DNA from: Candidatus Binatia bacterium
GTDB lineage: Bacteria; Desulfobacterota; Binatia; UBA12015
Assembly: GCA_036563615.1 (NCBI GenBank)
Contig: DATCMB010000009.1
Span: 124,001 to 188,000 of the forward strand
DNA: 64,000 nucleotides
Reading direction: 5' to 3'
Both the position numbers and the translations under genes were made by a program. Positions 8,550 through 16,781 of the stretch are shown piece after piece. Position 1 is the stretch's first letter. Each line of letters opens with the position of its first letter. Below the pieces are notes generated by a model. It was not told the DNA's origin and searched no databases. It worked only from the letters and a program-made list of their open reading frames with translations.

Positions 8550-8582
8550 CAGAAGCTCGCGCGCGCGACGCGCGCACCTCAG

Positions 8583-8996
8583 GTCCGGCTGCTCGAGTGG
8601 CTCGCGCAGCTCTTCACCGAGCCCTCCGCCGCCCGGACGCTCGCGCTGCTCGCGATCGCCGGCGGACTCGGGACTGCGCTCGGGAACCTGCGCGTCTTCG
8701 GCATGAGCTTCGGGGTCGGCGGCGTGCTGTTCGTCGGCCTCGTGCTCGGCAGTCTTGGCGCGCTGATCACCGTCGTCCCGATCGCCCTGGTCGGCGTCGT
8801 CGCGCGCGCCTGGTACGGACTCGGCCATCCCGAGCTGTGTGGGCTGCTGGCCGGCAGCATGACCGACCCGCCCGCGCTCGCGTTCGCGCAGCAGTCGACC
8901 GAGAGCGACGTCCCCGCCGTCGCCTACGCGACGGTGTATCCGCTCACCCTGCTGCGCGTCTTCTCGGTGCAGGTGCTCATCTTCGTCCTGCACTGA
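8583..8996 (+). pseudogene. internally deleted AspT/YidE-type permease remnant
   Basis: The frame from about 8583 reads RLLEWLAQLFTEPSA, then a helix and GMSFGVGGVLFVGLVLGSLG, the start of AspT/YidE/YbjL-type transporters. It then passes directly into ITVVPIALVGVV, CGLLAGSMTDPPALAFA and VAYATVYPLTLLRV, which is the C-terminal end of the same family. Intact members have about 500-560 residues, with two such membrane units around TrkA_C (RCK) domains; here about 400 central residues are missing. No ATG, GTG or TTG precedes the N-terminal part (the frame runs back to the Lgt stop); the first ATG is internal at 8703. The 3' end overlaps the convergent P450 gene by 20 bases. Confidence 0.7.
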
Positions 8997-10425
8997 CCTG
9001 CACGACGCGCACGCCGTCCGCCGGGGCGAGCGTGATCGCGCGCCGCTTCGCGCGCACCGGACGCTGCGAGACCAGGCGCAGCTCCGTCTTCGAGAAGACG
9101 CACGCCAGCACGACCTTCATCTCGTAGAGCGCGAACGCCATCCCGAGGCAGCGCCGCACGCCGCCGCCGAACGGGAAGAAGGTGTAGGGGTTCGGACGCA
9201 CGCCGAGGAAGCGGGTCGGGTCGAAGCGTCCGGGCTCGCGCCAGAGGTCCTGGCGATGGTGCACGAGCGCGATCTGCGGCGCTACGGCGACGCCCGCGGG
9301 GAGCCGCCAGCCCGCGATCGTCACCGGCTTCTTCACCAGGCGGCCGACGTCGTCGAGCACCGGCGAGATCCGGAGCCCTTCCTTGATGACCGCGTCGAGG
9401 TACTCGAGGCGCGGCAGGTGCTCGGCCGCGAGCGGGCGACAGGCGAGCACCTCGTCGAGCTCGGCGCGGATGCGCGTGAGCACCGCCGGATCGCGCAGCA
9501 CGTGGTGCATCGTCCAGGCGAGCGAGGTCGCGGTGGTCTCGTGACCGGCGAGGAGCAGGGTGATCATCTCGTCGATCAGCTCCTCGTCGGTCATCGCGCG
9601 GCCGTCCTCGTAGCGCGCTTCGAGCAGCATCGAGAGCACGTCGTTGCGCTCGCGGTCGGGCTGCGCGCGGCGGCGCGCGAACTCCGCGACCAGGATGCGC
9701 TCGACGTCGCGCCGCGCCGCGACGAGCCGCGCCCACGGCGAGAGTCCGCCGAGCTCGATGCGCGCCGCGGGCAGCAGCCACAGCGGGTTCGCCGCCACCT
9801 CGACGAGCGCGCGCAGCCGCCCGCGCAGCCGCTCGTACTCCGCGCCTTCGGTGAAGCCGAACACCGCGTGCAGGATCACGTCGAGCGTGATCGCCTGCAT
9901 TTCGACGTGGAAGCGGAAGGGGCGTCCGTGCGGCCAGCGCGCGATCGCGCGCTCGGTGACGTCGCGCATGACGTCGGCGTAGGCCTGCATGCGCTCGCCG
10001 TGGAACGGCGGCATCAGCAGCCGACGCTCCTCGAGGTGCCGCTCGCCGTCGAGCAGCAGCAGCGAGCGCCAGCCGAGGAGCGGTCCGAGCTGCGCGTTCG
10101 ACTCGCCCGCGTGCAGCTCGTCGGTGCCGCCGGTGAAGACTTGCTTGACGGCATCGGGATGGGCGACGGCGACGATCGGCGGCGCGCCCGGAAAGCGGAT
10201 GGTGAACGTGTCACCGTAGCGGCGCTGGCACGCCTTCAGGTACGCCGTCGGTCGGACCGCGAGCTGCAGGGCCTGGAGGATCGACGGGAGCCGCGGCCCG
10301 GGAGGCAGCGTCGCGCCGTGCGGCGCGCGCTCTGCGGCGGTCGCGTCGTGCGCGGCAGCGGCGCGCATCGGCGCAGCGTCCGTCTGCGGCGGACCCGCGA
10401 CCGCGGCCTCGAGCGGCTTCGTCAT
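8977..10425 (-). CDS. cytochrome P450
   Basis: From ATG 10425 (GGGAGG six bases upstream) the protein has 482 residues. It shows a Pro-rich LPPGPRLP leader to the fold, the I-helix AGHETTA, the K-helix ExxR (KEGLRIS), and the heme loop FPFGGGVRRCLG with the Cys thiolate ligand near residue 420. There is no membrane anchor, so it is a soluble bacterial P450 needing separate ferredoxin and reductase partners, which are not in the window. The substrate is unknown. A frame stays open far upstream of this start, but only from here does the sequence look like a P450. Confidence 0.93.
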   Translation of the reverse strand: MTKPLEAAVAGPPQTDAAPMRAAAAHDATAAERAPHGATLPPGPRLPSILQALQLAVRPTAYLKACQRRYGDTFTIRFPGAPPIVAVAHPDAVKQVFTGGTDELHAGESNAQLGPLLGWRSLLLLDGERHLEERRLLMPPFHGERMQAYADVMRDVTERAIARWPHGRPFRFHVEMQAITLDVILHAVFGFTEGAEYERLRGRLRALVEVAANPLWLLPAARIELGGLSPWARLVAARRDVERILVAEFARRRAQPDRERNDVLSMLLEARYEDGRAMTDEELIDEMITLLLAGHETTATSLAWTMHHVLRDPAVLTRIRAELDEVLACRPLAAEHLPRLEYLDAVIKEGLRISPVLDDVGRLVKKPVTIAGWRLPAGVAVAPQIALVHHRQDLWREPGRFDPTRFLGVRPNPYTFFPFGGGVRRCLGMAFALYEMKVVLACVFSKTELRLVSQRPVRAKRRAITLAPADGVRVVQVSAGRR

Positions 10426-10524
10426 GCGGCACCTCCCGTCACGAGGACAAAGCACGAGACGCGCGCTCATGCACGCCGTGGGTGCGCGCTGCTCGGTGCG
10501 CGGCGCCTCGATCGTCTCTCGCGC

Positions 10525-11618
10525 ATGCGGACGATATGCTTGACGGACCTCCCTTGGACGCTCGTCGGCGCGCTCGTCACGACGCTGGCGATCTCCTGCC
10601 TCGCGGCGGAGATCGCGCTGCGGCGCGGCGTTGGCACGAGCGACCCCTACCTGCGCTGGACGTACGAAGTGGACGGCGCGGGCGACGGAGCGCGTCTCTT
10701 GACCGTCGGCGACTCCTTCTTCGCGCGCTGGGCGGCGGGCGGCGACCTCGAGCAACACCTGCGCGACCACCTCCGCGGCACGGGCGTCCGCATCCTGAAT
10801 CCGTCCGTCCCTGGCTACGGTCCCTACCAGTACCTCGAGCTCCTGATCGCGGCGCTCGCGCGCACGACGCCGGACGTCGTGCTCGTCTCGCACTACGTCG
10901 GCAACGATCTGATGGACGTCGGCTGCGGGGACGACGCGGAGGAGCGCCTGCGCCGCATCCTCGATCACGAGCCGTCGCTGCTCGAGCGCAGCTTCCTCGT
11001 GCAGCACGTCGCCGCGCTCCGGCGCGCGCGCTCGACGCGACATCCGAGCTTCGCCTGGGACGCGCTCGTTCGGGCCGGCGTCCCCGCCGATGGCGTCGCG
11101 CGTGCGCGCAGCTTCACGCTCAACCCGTACGTGGTCACGCTCGGCGTGATGCGTCCGCACTACTACCGCGACGTCCTGCTGCTCGAGTCCGACTGCGCGG
11201 AGCGCGCCTGGCAGAACGTCGAGCGCGTGCTCGACGAGATCCTCCGCCGCGCATCGGCCGCCGGGGCGCGCGTCGTCGCGGTGGTGTTCCCGCACTCGTT
11301 TCAGGTGAGCCGCTTGCACTACGACCTCCACCGACGCTGGCGGATCGACGTCAGCGACGCCTTCCTCGACGCGCGCGAGCCGCAGGAGCGCTTGCTGCGC
11401 TACTACCGCGCCCGCGGCGTCGCCGTGCTCGACCTGCTGCCCGCGTTCGAGGCGGCGCACGAGCCGCCGTTCTGGGAGGAGGACGAGCACCTGAACCACG
11501 CGGGGAACGCGCTCGCCGGCCGCGAGATCGCGCGGTTGCTGCTCGCGAGCGGCGTCGTCCGCGCGCCTTCGTCCAGGCGACGCTGGCGGAGGAGCCGGTC
11601 TCGCACGCCGCGCGCTAA
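10525..11618 (+). CDS. SGNH/GDSL-type hydrolase, membrane-anchored, probable 3' frameshift
   Basis: From ATG 10525 an N-terminal membrane helix (WTLVGALVTTLAISCLAAEIALRR) precedes an SGNH domain. It shows block I VGDSFFARWA, a Gly block (NPSVPGYGP), block III YVGNDLMD, and block V DEHLNHAGN with the catalytic Asp and His near residues 320-323. The natural C-terminus seems to lie in the adjacent frame: after VV, the frame that reads AFVQATLAEE and ends HAAR with TAA at 11616-11618 looks protein-like. The original frame instead runs on as Arg-rich nonsense to a stop at 12046-12048, through the next gene. A CG dinucleotide slip at about 11560-11566 explains this. Likely role: esterase or O-acyl transfer on an envelope glycan. 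Confidence 0.75.
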
Positions 11619-11650
11619 AGTTCTCGGCCGCGAGCGCCGCTCGAAGGAGC

Positions 11651-12001
11651 GTGCGCGGAACACGCTGGCAGGTCGCGATCGCCGCAGGCGCCGTGCTCGG
11701 CGCCGTGCTCGCGCACCCCGCGACGGCGCAGGACGGCGCAGGCGCGAGCGATCCGCTCGCCGGCGGCGGCAACGCCGCAGTGCAGGCGCTGCAGGCGCAG
11801 ATGCTCGCCGACCCTGCGACGCGCGAGCGCGTTCTGTCGCTGCAGGACGATCCCGCCGTGCAGCAGATCCTGAAGGATCCGGCGACGATGCAGGCGCTGC
11901 GCGCGGGCGACCTCGGCGCGCTGCTCGCCGACCCGAAGCTGCGCGCGCTCGCCGCGCATCCGACGGTGCGCGGCATCATCGCCGAGCAGCAGAGCCGCTG
12001 A
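11651..12001 (+). CDS. small exported protein with STI1-like helical repeats
   Basis: The 116-residue product (GTG 11651) starts with a Sec signal (VAIAAGAVLGAVLAHPATAQ), cleaved after about residue 25. The mature protein carries short helical motifs built on Asp-Pro: ADPATRERVL, DDPAVQQILKDPATM and ADPKLRALA. They resemble STI1/Sti1-DP type repeats, which bind hydrophobic segments in co-chaperones. An AGGAG is present but only one base from the GTG, so the exact start is uncertain. It lies 134 bases upstream of the vWA/ExbB/ExbD operon and may serve it; that is inference. Confidence 0.65.
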   Translation: MRGTRWQVAIAAGAVLGAVLAHPATAQDGAGASDPLAGGGNAAVQALQAQMLADPATRERVLSLQDDPAVQQILKDPATMQALRAGDLGALLADPKLRALAAHPTVRGIIAEQQSR

Positions 12002-12135
12002 GACCGCGAAGCGTGCCGTTCGCGCCGCGTCGCGTCCGTCGCGCTTGACATTCGCGCCCTCGGCCCCGAACTCTGAAAACACGGCGCGACGACGCGCGCG
12101 CCGCCCGCCTTCGACACGCACTCCGTGGATCCTTC

Positions 12136-13323
12136 ATGAGCCAGCGCCGCTTTGCTGTCAGCCTCGCGCTCTCGGCGGCGATCCACGTCCTGCCCGGTCT
12201 GCTCCTGTACTTCGACGTCATGGGACCGGGCGGCGGCTTCGGCATCGGAGCCGGGCCCGGCGTCGGCATCGGGCAGGGCGGCGGCTTCGGGCTCGGCAAG
12301 GGCAAGAAGCGCCAGATCTTCGCGCTGCAGGACGTGAACGCGCAGCCCGCGCCGCCGCGTCGCGGCAAGATCGAGGAGCGGCTCTCGGCGCTGACGCCAC
12401 CGAGCGCGCCCGAGCAGTCGCGCATCGCGCTCGCGGGCGATCTGCCGGTCGCGCTGCCGCAGCGGGTGTCGCTGCCGCCGGCGTCGGCGGCGCCGCGCTC
12501 GGACGTCGCAGCCAAGGGGACGGCGGGCGCGGTGGTGTTCGGCGGCCTCGGCGGCGCGGGCGGGGGTGGCGGCTTCGGAATCTCGCTCGGCAACTTCGGT
12601 CGCTACGTGAGCGAGCTGCGGCGCACCGGGCTCGACGTCGTCTTCGTCGTCGACGGCACGAGCAGCATGGGCGACGTGATCGCCCACGTCCGCAAGAACC
12701 TCGCGCAGCTCGTCGGCAGCATCCAGGCGCTGGTGCCGGTCGCGCGCATCGGCTTCGTCGTCTACCGCGACCGCAACGACGAGGTGCCCATCGATGTCGC
12801 GCCGCTCACCGCGAGCCGCAAGAAGCTCGACGCCTTTCTCTCCGGCGTCCGCGCCGACGGTGGCGGCGACTGGCCGGAGAGCCTGAACCTCGGCCTCGAG
12901 GCGGCGCTCGAGCGCATGCCGTGGCGGCCCGACGCGAAGCGTCTGCTGGTCTTCGTCGCGAGCTCGCCGCCGCACGACGACGAGATCGAGGCGACGATCG
13001 ACACCGCGCGCCGCGTGCGCGCGGCCGGCGGCGCGGTGAGCGCGGTCGACCTGTCGCGCATCATGCACGTCGAGTTCAAGCGGAAGTTCATCCGCACGCT
13101 CTACCGTCGCGAGGCGACGCCCGAAGAGCTCGCCGACGAGCTGCCCGGCTTCTACGACGAGGTGCGCCAGACCTTCCGCGACATCGTCCGCGCGGGCGGC
13201 GGCGAGCTGATCGAGTTTCAGCAGAACGAGCGCCTGGTCGAGCACCTGTTGGTGCTGACCTTCGGCACGCGCTGGAAGGAAGAGGTGCAGCAGCTCGCCG
13301 GGCTGTCGCGCCCGCAGGAGTGA
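12136..13323 (+). CDS. vWA-domain protein with TonB-like N-terminal anchor
   Basis: The 395-residue protein starts with one membrane helix, FAVSLALSAAIHVLPGLLLY, containing Ser13 and His17 in the SxxxH spacing found in TonB's helix, where those residues contact ExbB/ExbD. A Gly-rich linker (about 31-55) and a Pro-rich stretch follow, then a second Gly-rich patch near residues 135-150. The vWA domain (about 165-375) has VVFVVDGTSSMGD, a DxTxS MIDAS variant of DxSxS, so it should bind a metal ion. ExbB and ExbD genes follow at once. I infer an energised inner-membrane protein reaching into the periplasm; its ligand is unknown. Confidence 0.88.
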   Translation: MSQRRFAVSLALSAAIHVLPGLLLYFDVMGPGGGFGIGAGPGVGIGQGGGFGLGKGKKRQIFALQDVNAQPAPPRRGKIEERLSALTPPSAPEQSRIALAGDLPVALPQRVSLPPASAAPRSDVAAKGTAGAVVFGGLGGAGGGGGFGISLGNFGRYVSELRRTGLDVVFVVDGTSSMGDVIAHVRKNLAQLVGSIQALVPVARIGFVVYRDRNDEVPIDVAPLTASRKKLDAFLSGVRADGGGDWPESLNLGLEAALERMPWRPDAKRLLVFVASSPPHDDEIEATIDTARRVRAAGGAVSAVDLSRIMHVEFKRKFIRTLYRREATPEELADELPGFYDEVRQTFRDIVRAGGGELIEFQQNERLVEHLLVLTFGTRWKEEVQQLAGLSRPQE

Positions 13324-13360
13324 GTCGCGCGAGCGACGCGTCAATCAACGGAGCACGACA

Positions 13361-13996
13361 ATGGAGCAAGGCTTCGACCTGTTCGGACTGATCGTCGCGG
13401 GCGGCATCACGACGTGGCCGCTGCTCGTCGGCTCGGTGCTGGCGCTCGCGGTGGTCATCGACCGCGTGCTCGCGCTGCGCGGCACCGAGCGCGCCGCGGA
13501 GCGCGCCGGCGCGCGTCTGGCGGAAGCGCTCGCGCGCGGCGGCGGCGGACGCGCGCTCGAGGACGCGGCGGCCGGCGTGCCGGTCGCGACCACGGTGCTG
13601 CTGCCGGTCGCGCGCGCGGTCGCGCGCGGGTCGGCCGCGGAGGACGTCGCGCGTCTGCTCGACGCGCGCATCTTCGAGGCGCTCGAGACGCTCCGTCAGC
13701 GCCTCTGGCTGCTCGCGACGATCGGCTCGATCGCGCCGTTCGTCGGCCTCTTCGGCACCGTGATCGGCATCATGAAGTCGTTCCACTTCATCGGCGAGAC
13801 CGGCACCGGCGGCTTCGCGGTGGTCGCCTCGGGCATCTCCGAGGCGCTGGTCGCGACCGCGCTCGGCCTCGGCGTCGCGGTGGTCGCGGTCGCCTTCTAC
13901 AACTACTTCGAGGCGCGGCTCGAGCGCATCGAGGCGACGCTGCGCATCCAGGCGAACCATCTCACCGAGGCCGGCGACGCGGCCCTGGCGGCTTGA
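13361..13996 (+). CDS. MotA/TolQ/ExbB proton channel family protein
   Basis: The 211-residue protein has three membrane helices: ITTWPLLVGSVLALAVVIDR (about 10-33), SIAPFVGLFGTVIGIM (about 120-140) and SEALVATALGLGVAVVAVAFYNYF (about 160-188). The conserved GLFGTVIGI and EALVATALGL segments line the ion path in ExbB/TolQ. It starts 38 bases after the vWA gene and ends two bases before exbD. With ExbD it should form the pentamer-dimer motor that couples proton flow to movement of a TonB-like partner, here most likely the vWA protein. Confidence 0.92.
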   Translation: MEQGFDLFGLIVAGGITTWPLLVGSVLALAVVIDRVLALRGTERAAERAGARLAEALARGGGGRALEDAAAGVPVATTVLLPVARAVARGSAAEDVARLLDARIFEALETLRQRLWLLATIGSIAPFVGLFGTVIGIMKSFHFIGETGTGGFAVVASGISEALVATALGLGVAVVAVAFYNYFEARLERIEATLRIQANHLTEAGDAALAA

Positions 13997-13998
13997 CC

Positions 13999-14406
13999 AT
14001 GGCGATGCAGGTCCGCAGGCGACGCGGCTTCGTCGCCGAGATCAACGTCACGCCGCTCACCGACGTGTTCCTCGTGCTGCTGATCATCTTCATGGTCGCG
14101 ACCTCGGCGGCGGTGCAGTCGGCGTCCCAGGTGCATTTGCCGAAGGCCAAGTCCGACGAGGATCCCGCGGCGGCGATCACGGTGTCGCTCGGCGCCGACG
14201 ACCAGATCGCGGTCGGCGGACGCCCGGTCGGCAAGGGCGACGCCGAGATCGTGGCGGCGCTGCGCGACGCGCTCGACCAGAGCGAGAGCAAGACCGTCGT
14301 GCTCGCCGGCGATCAGCAGGCGTCGCTGAACGACGTCGTGCGGCTGCTCGGGCTCGCGAAGCAGGCCGGCGCGAGCGCGTTCGCGCTCGCGACCGAGAGC
14401 CAGTAG
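13999..14406 (+). CDS. ExbD/TolR family biopolymer transport protein
   Basis: The 135-residue protein starts with a basic segment (MAMQVRRRRGF), then EINVTPLTDVFLVLLIIFMV, the ExbD/TolR membrane helix with the essential Asp at position 22 (equivalent to Asp25 of E. coli ExbD). The periplasmic domain (about 50-135) has the TolR/ExbD beta-alpha fold, ending LLGLAKQAGASAFALATE. It follows exbB by two bases and precedes the TPR gene by eight, so the operon is tight. Confidence 0.93.
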   Translation: MAMQVRRRRGFVAEINVTPLTDVFLVLLIIFMVATSAAVQSASQVHLPKAKSDEDPAAAITVSLGADDQIAVGGRPVGKGDAEIVAALRDALDQSESKTVVLAGDQQASLNDVVRLLGLAKQAGASAFALATESQ

Positions 14407-14414
14407 CGGCACGC

Positions 14415-16634
14415 GTGCGGCGCCGCGCGATCACCGGCGTCGTCCTCCGGCTGACGCTGCTGTCGTTGCTCGCGGCGCTCGCGCTGCCGTGCGCGGCGCA
14501 CGCGCTCACCGCCGCGCAGGGCGAGGCGCAGCTTCGCGAGATCGAGGCGCGCGCGAACGCGCTCGCCAAGTCGCCGCAGCCCGACCGCAAGGCGCTCGCC
14601 GAGCTCGACCGGCGCGCGCACGCGCTCGCCGAGGAGGCGTCGCGCGCGCTCGCCGCGCTGCGCGAGGACGCGGCCGAGCGCGACGCCGACATGCGCGCCG
14701 TGGTCGAGAGCCGCGAATGGCAGGCGCTCGAAGCGCTGCTCCTGAAGCTGCGCTTTCGCATCGCCGCGCTGCAGCTCGAGCGCGCGCGCGCCGGCGATCC
14801 GGACAAGGAGCGTCTCGCGCGCGCGGCGGCGGACGGCTTCGGAGCGTTCGCCGAGGCCGCGGATCCGACGGTCGCCGCGGAGGGACGCTACGGCCGCGGC
14901 CTCGCGCGCATCGTCGCCGGCGATCGCGCGGGCGGCATCGCCGACCTGCGCGCCGCGGCGCAGGTCGCGTCGGTCGCGCCGCGCGCGCGTCTCGCGCTCG
15001 CCGAGGCGCTCGCCGAGGGCGGCAACCGGAAGGAGGCGCTCGACGTGGTCTCGAAGCAGCTCGCCGGCGGCAACCTCCCGGCGGACCTCGCGCTGCGCGC
15101 CGAGCTCTTGCGCCTGCAGCTCGCGGTCGCGACGCGCAAAGCGGGCCAGACGCCGCCCTCCGGCATCAGCGCGCAGGTCGAGCACCTGCTGAATGCGGGC
15201 GAGCCGTGGCGGAGTGCTGCGCTCGCGACGCTCGAGGGCAACGAGGATCTGCTGCCCACGGGTCCCGACGCCGACGCGCTCGCGCTGCGTCTGCGCGCCG
15301 ACGCCGCGGCGCGCGCCGGCGACGCCGCGCAGGCGCTCGATCTCTACCGCCGCGCCGTCGAGCGCGATCCGAAGGATCGCATGGCGCTCGAGGGCCTCGC
15401 GCGCAGCGCGCTCGCGATGAGCGAGTGGCAGACGGTGCGCGACGCGGTCGCGCGCCTCGACGCGCTCGACACGGGCGAGGACGGTGCGCCGCGTCCGCGC
15501 TCGCGCGACATGGCGCTCGTCGATCTGCGCGCGGCGTACGGCGCCTGGCAGCAAAGCGGCGACGCGCAGGCGGCGAGCGAGGTGGCGCGCGCCGCCGACG
15601 CGCTCGAGCGCGCGCAGGGCGTCGAGCCGGACGACCGCGCCGAGGCCGCGTTCCGCCGCGCCGAGGTCGCGCGCGCGCAGGGCGACCTCGACGCCGCGAT
15701 CGCCGGCTTCACGGCGATCGACGCGCCCGCGTGGCGTGCGGCGGCGGGCACCGCGGCGCTGCAGGCGCGCGTCCTGCGCCACGCGCGCGCACCCGAGCGC
15801 GAGCCGCGCGCGGCGCTGCTCGCCGACCTCGAGGCGTGGCTCGCGCGCGAGGATCTGCCCGACGACGCGCGCGCGACGGCGATCGTGCTCGACGCGACGG
15901 TGCGGACGATGCCCGCGACGGAGGCGGGCACGGATCGCACGGGCGCCGCGATCGCGGCCGGCAGCGGTGCTGCGTCGGCGAGCGGCTCTGCGCGGAGCGA
16001 GGCCGCGAGCGCGGCGGCGGATGTCGATGGTGCGAGCGCCGGAGCGCTCGACGACGCATCCCAGCGCGCGGCGCTCGCGCGGCTGCGCGAGTTCCCGCGC
16101 CGCTTCCCGGATGCGCAGGCGATGCTGCCCGCCGTGCTGCGCGCGCGGGCGCTGCTCGAGGTCGCGCTCGGCGAGGCGCCGGACACGGCCATGCTCGACG
16201 TGCTGCCCGCGGACGCGCGTCCCGCGACGGCCGCCGCCATCGCCGGCGACCTGCGCGACGACCTCGGCGCGCGCGCGCCGCGCGCGAGCGCGTCCGACGC
16301 CGAGCGCCAGCGCGCGCGCCTCGCTCTCGAGGCCGCGCTCGCGTTCGCCGCGCTGGCGCCGGAAGGCGAGCGCACGGCAGGACGCCTCGACCTCGCCGAG
16401 AGCGCGCTCGCGCTCGGTGACGCACAGACCGCGCTCGCGCTGTTCCGCGCCGAGAGCGAGGCGCGGCCGAATTCGCTGCGCGCGCTGCGCGGCGTCGCGC
16501 TGGCTTCGCGCGCGAGCGGCGACGAGGCCGGTGCGCGCGCCGCGTGGGAGCGTCTCGCCGCGCTGCCCGATCTGCCGCCGGCGCTGCGCGAGGAAGCCGA
16601 GCGCGAGCGCGCGGCGAGCGTGGGCGCTCCGTAG
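14415..16634 (+). CDS. exported TPR-repeat protein of the vWA/ExbB/ExbD operon
   Basis: The 739-residue protein starts at GTG 14415, eight bases after exbD. Residues 1-30 form a Sec signal (LTLLSLLAALALPCAAHA), so it is periplasmic. The rest is Ala/Arg-rich helical sequence with recognisable TPR units, for example AGDAAQALDLYRRAVERDPKD (about 302-322), QGDLDAAIAGFTAI (about 418) and LGDAQTALALFRAESEARPNS (about 671). An Ala/Ser/Gly-rich low-complexity linker (about 505-545) separates two helical halves. It is probably a scaffold bound by the motor complex; the partner cannot be named. Confidence 0.8.
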   Translation: MRRRAITGVVLRLTLLSLLAALALPCAAHALTAAQGEAQLREIEARANALAKSPQPDRKALAELDRRAHALAEEASRALAALREDAAERDADMRAVVESREWQALEALLLKLRFRIAALQLERARAGDPDKERLARAAADGFGAFAEAADPTVAAEGRYGRGLARIVAGDRAGGIADLRAAAQVASVAPRARLALAEALAEGGNRKEALDVVSKQLAGGNLPADLALRAELLRLQLAVATRKAGQTPPSGISAQVEHLLNAGEPWRSAALATLEGNEDLLPTGPDADALALRLRADAAARAGDAAQALDLYRRAVERDPKDRMALEGLARSALAMSEWQTVRDAVARLDALDTGEDGAPRPRSRDMALVDLRAAYGAWQQSGDAQAASEVARAADALERAQGVEPDDRAEAAFRRAEVARAQGDLDAAIAGFTAIDAPAWRAAAGTAALQARVLRHARAPEREPRAALLADLEAWLAREDLPDDARATAIVLDATVRTMPATEAGTDRTGAAIAAGSGAASASGSARSEAASAAADVDGASAGALDDASQRAALARLREFPRRFPDAQAMLPAVLRARALLEVALGEAPDTAMLDVLPADARPATAAAIAGDLRDDLGARAPRASASDAERQRARLALEAALAFAALAPEGERTAGRLDLAESALALGDAQTALALFRAESEARPNSLRALRGVALASRASGDEAGARAAWERLAALPDLPPALREEAERERAASVGAP

Positions 16635-16781
16635 CTGTCCCGAGCCCGGCGGTTTAGTAGCCGCTCAGCCGTCGTCGGCGAACGGCAGGTGGCCGTGCCG
16701 AAGCGTTCCGGCGAGCAAATCGAATGGACGAAGGGCGATCTCGAGCGGCGGACCGGCGGGTGGCGTCGTCCGTGTGACGCG

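Noticed and set aside
12045-12073. TTGACA at 12045-12050 as promoter of the vWA operon
   Set aside because: The -35 is good, but no acceptable -10 is seen 16-19 bases downstream, so it is not listed as a feature.
10426-13344. Upstream extension of the P450 frame to 1455 codons
   Set aside because: The P450 has a good Shine-Dalgarno at ATG 10425. The extension is antisense to the SGNH and vWA genes and has no recognisable domain.
13361-14406. ExbB/ExbD pair as a Zorya-type defence system
   Set aside because: There are no ZorC, ZorD or ZorE genes, and the ExbD-like protein has no OmpA-type domain. The neighbours are vWA and TPR genes.
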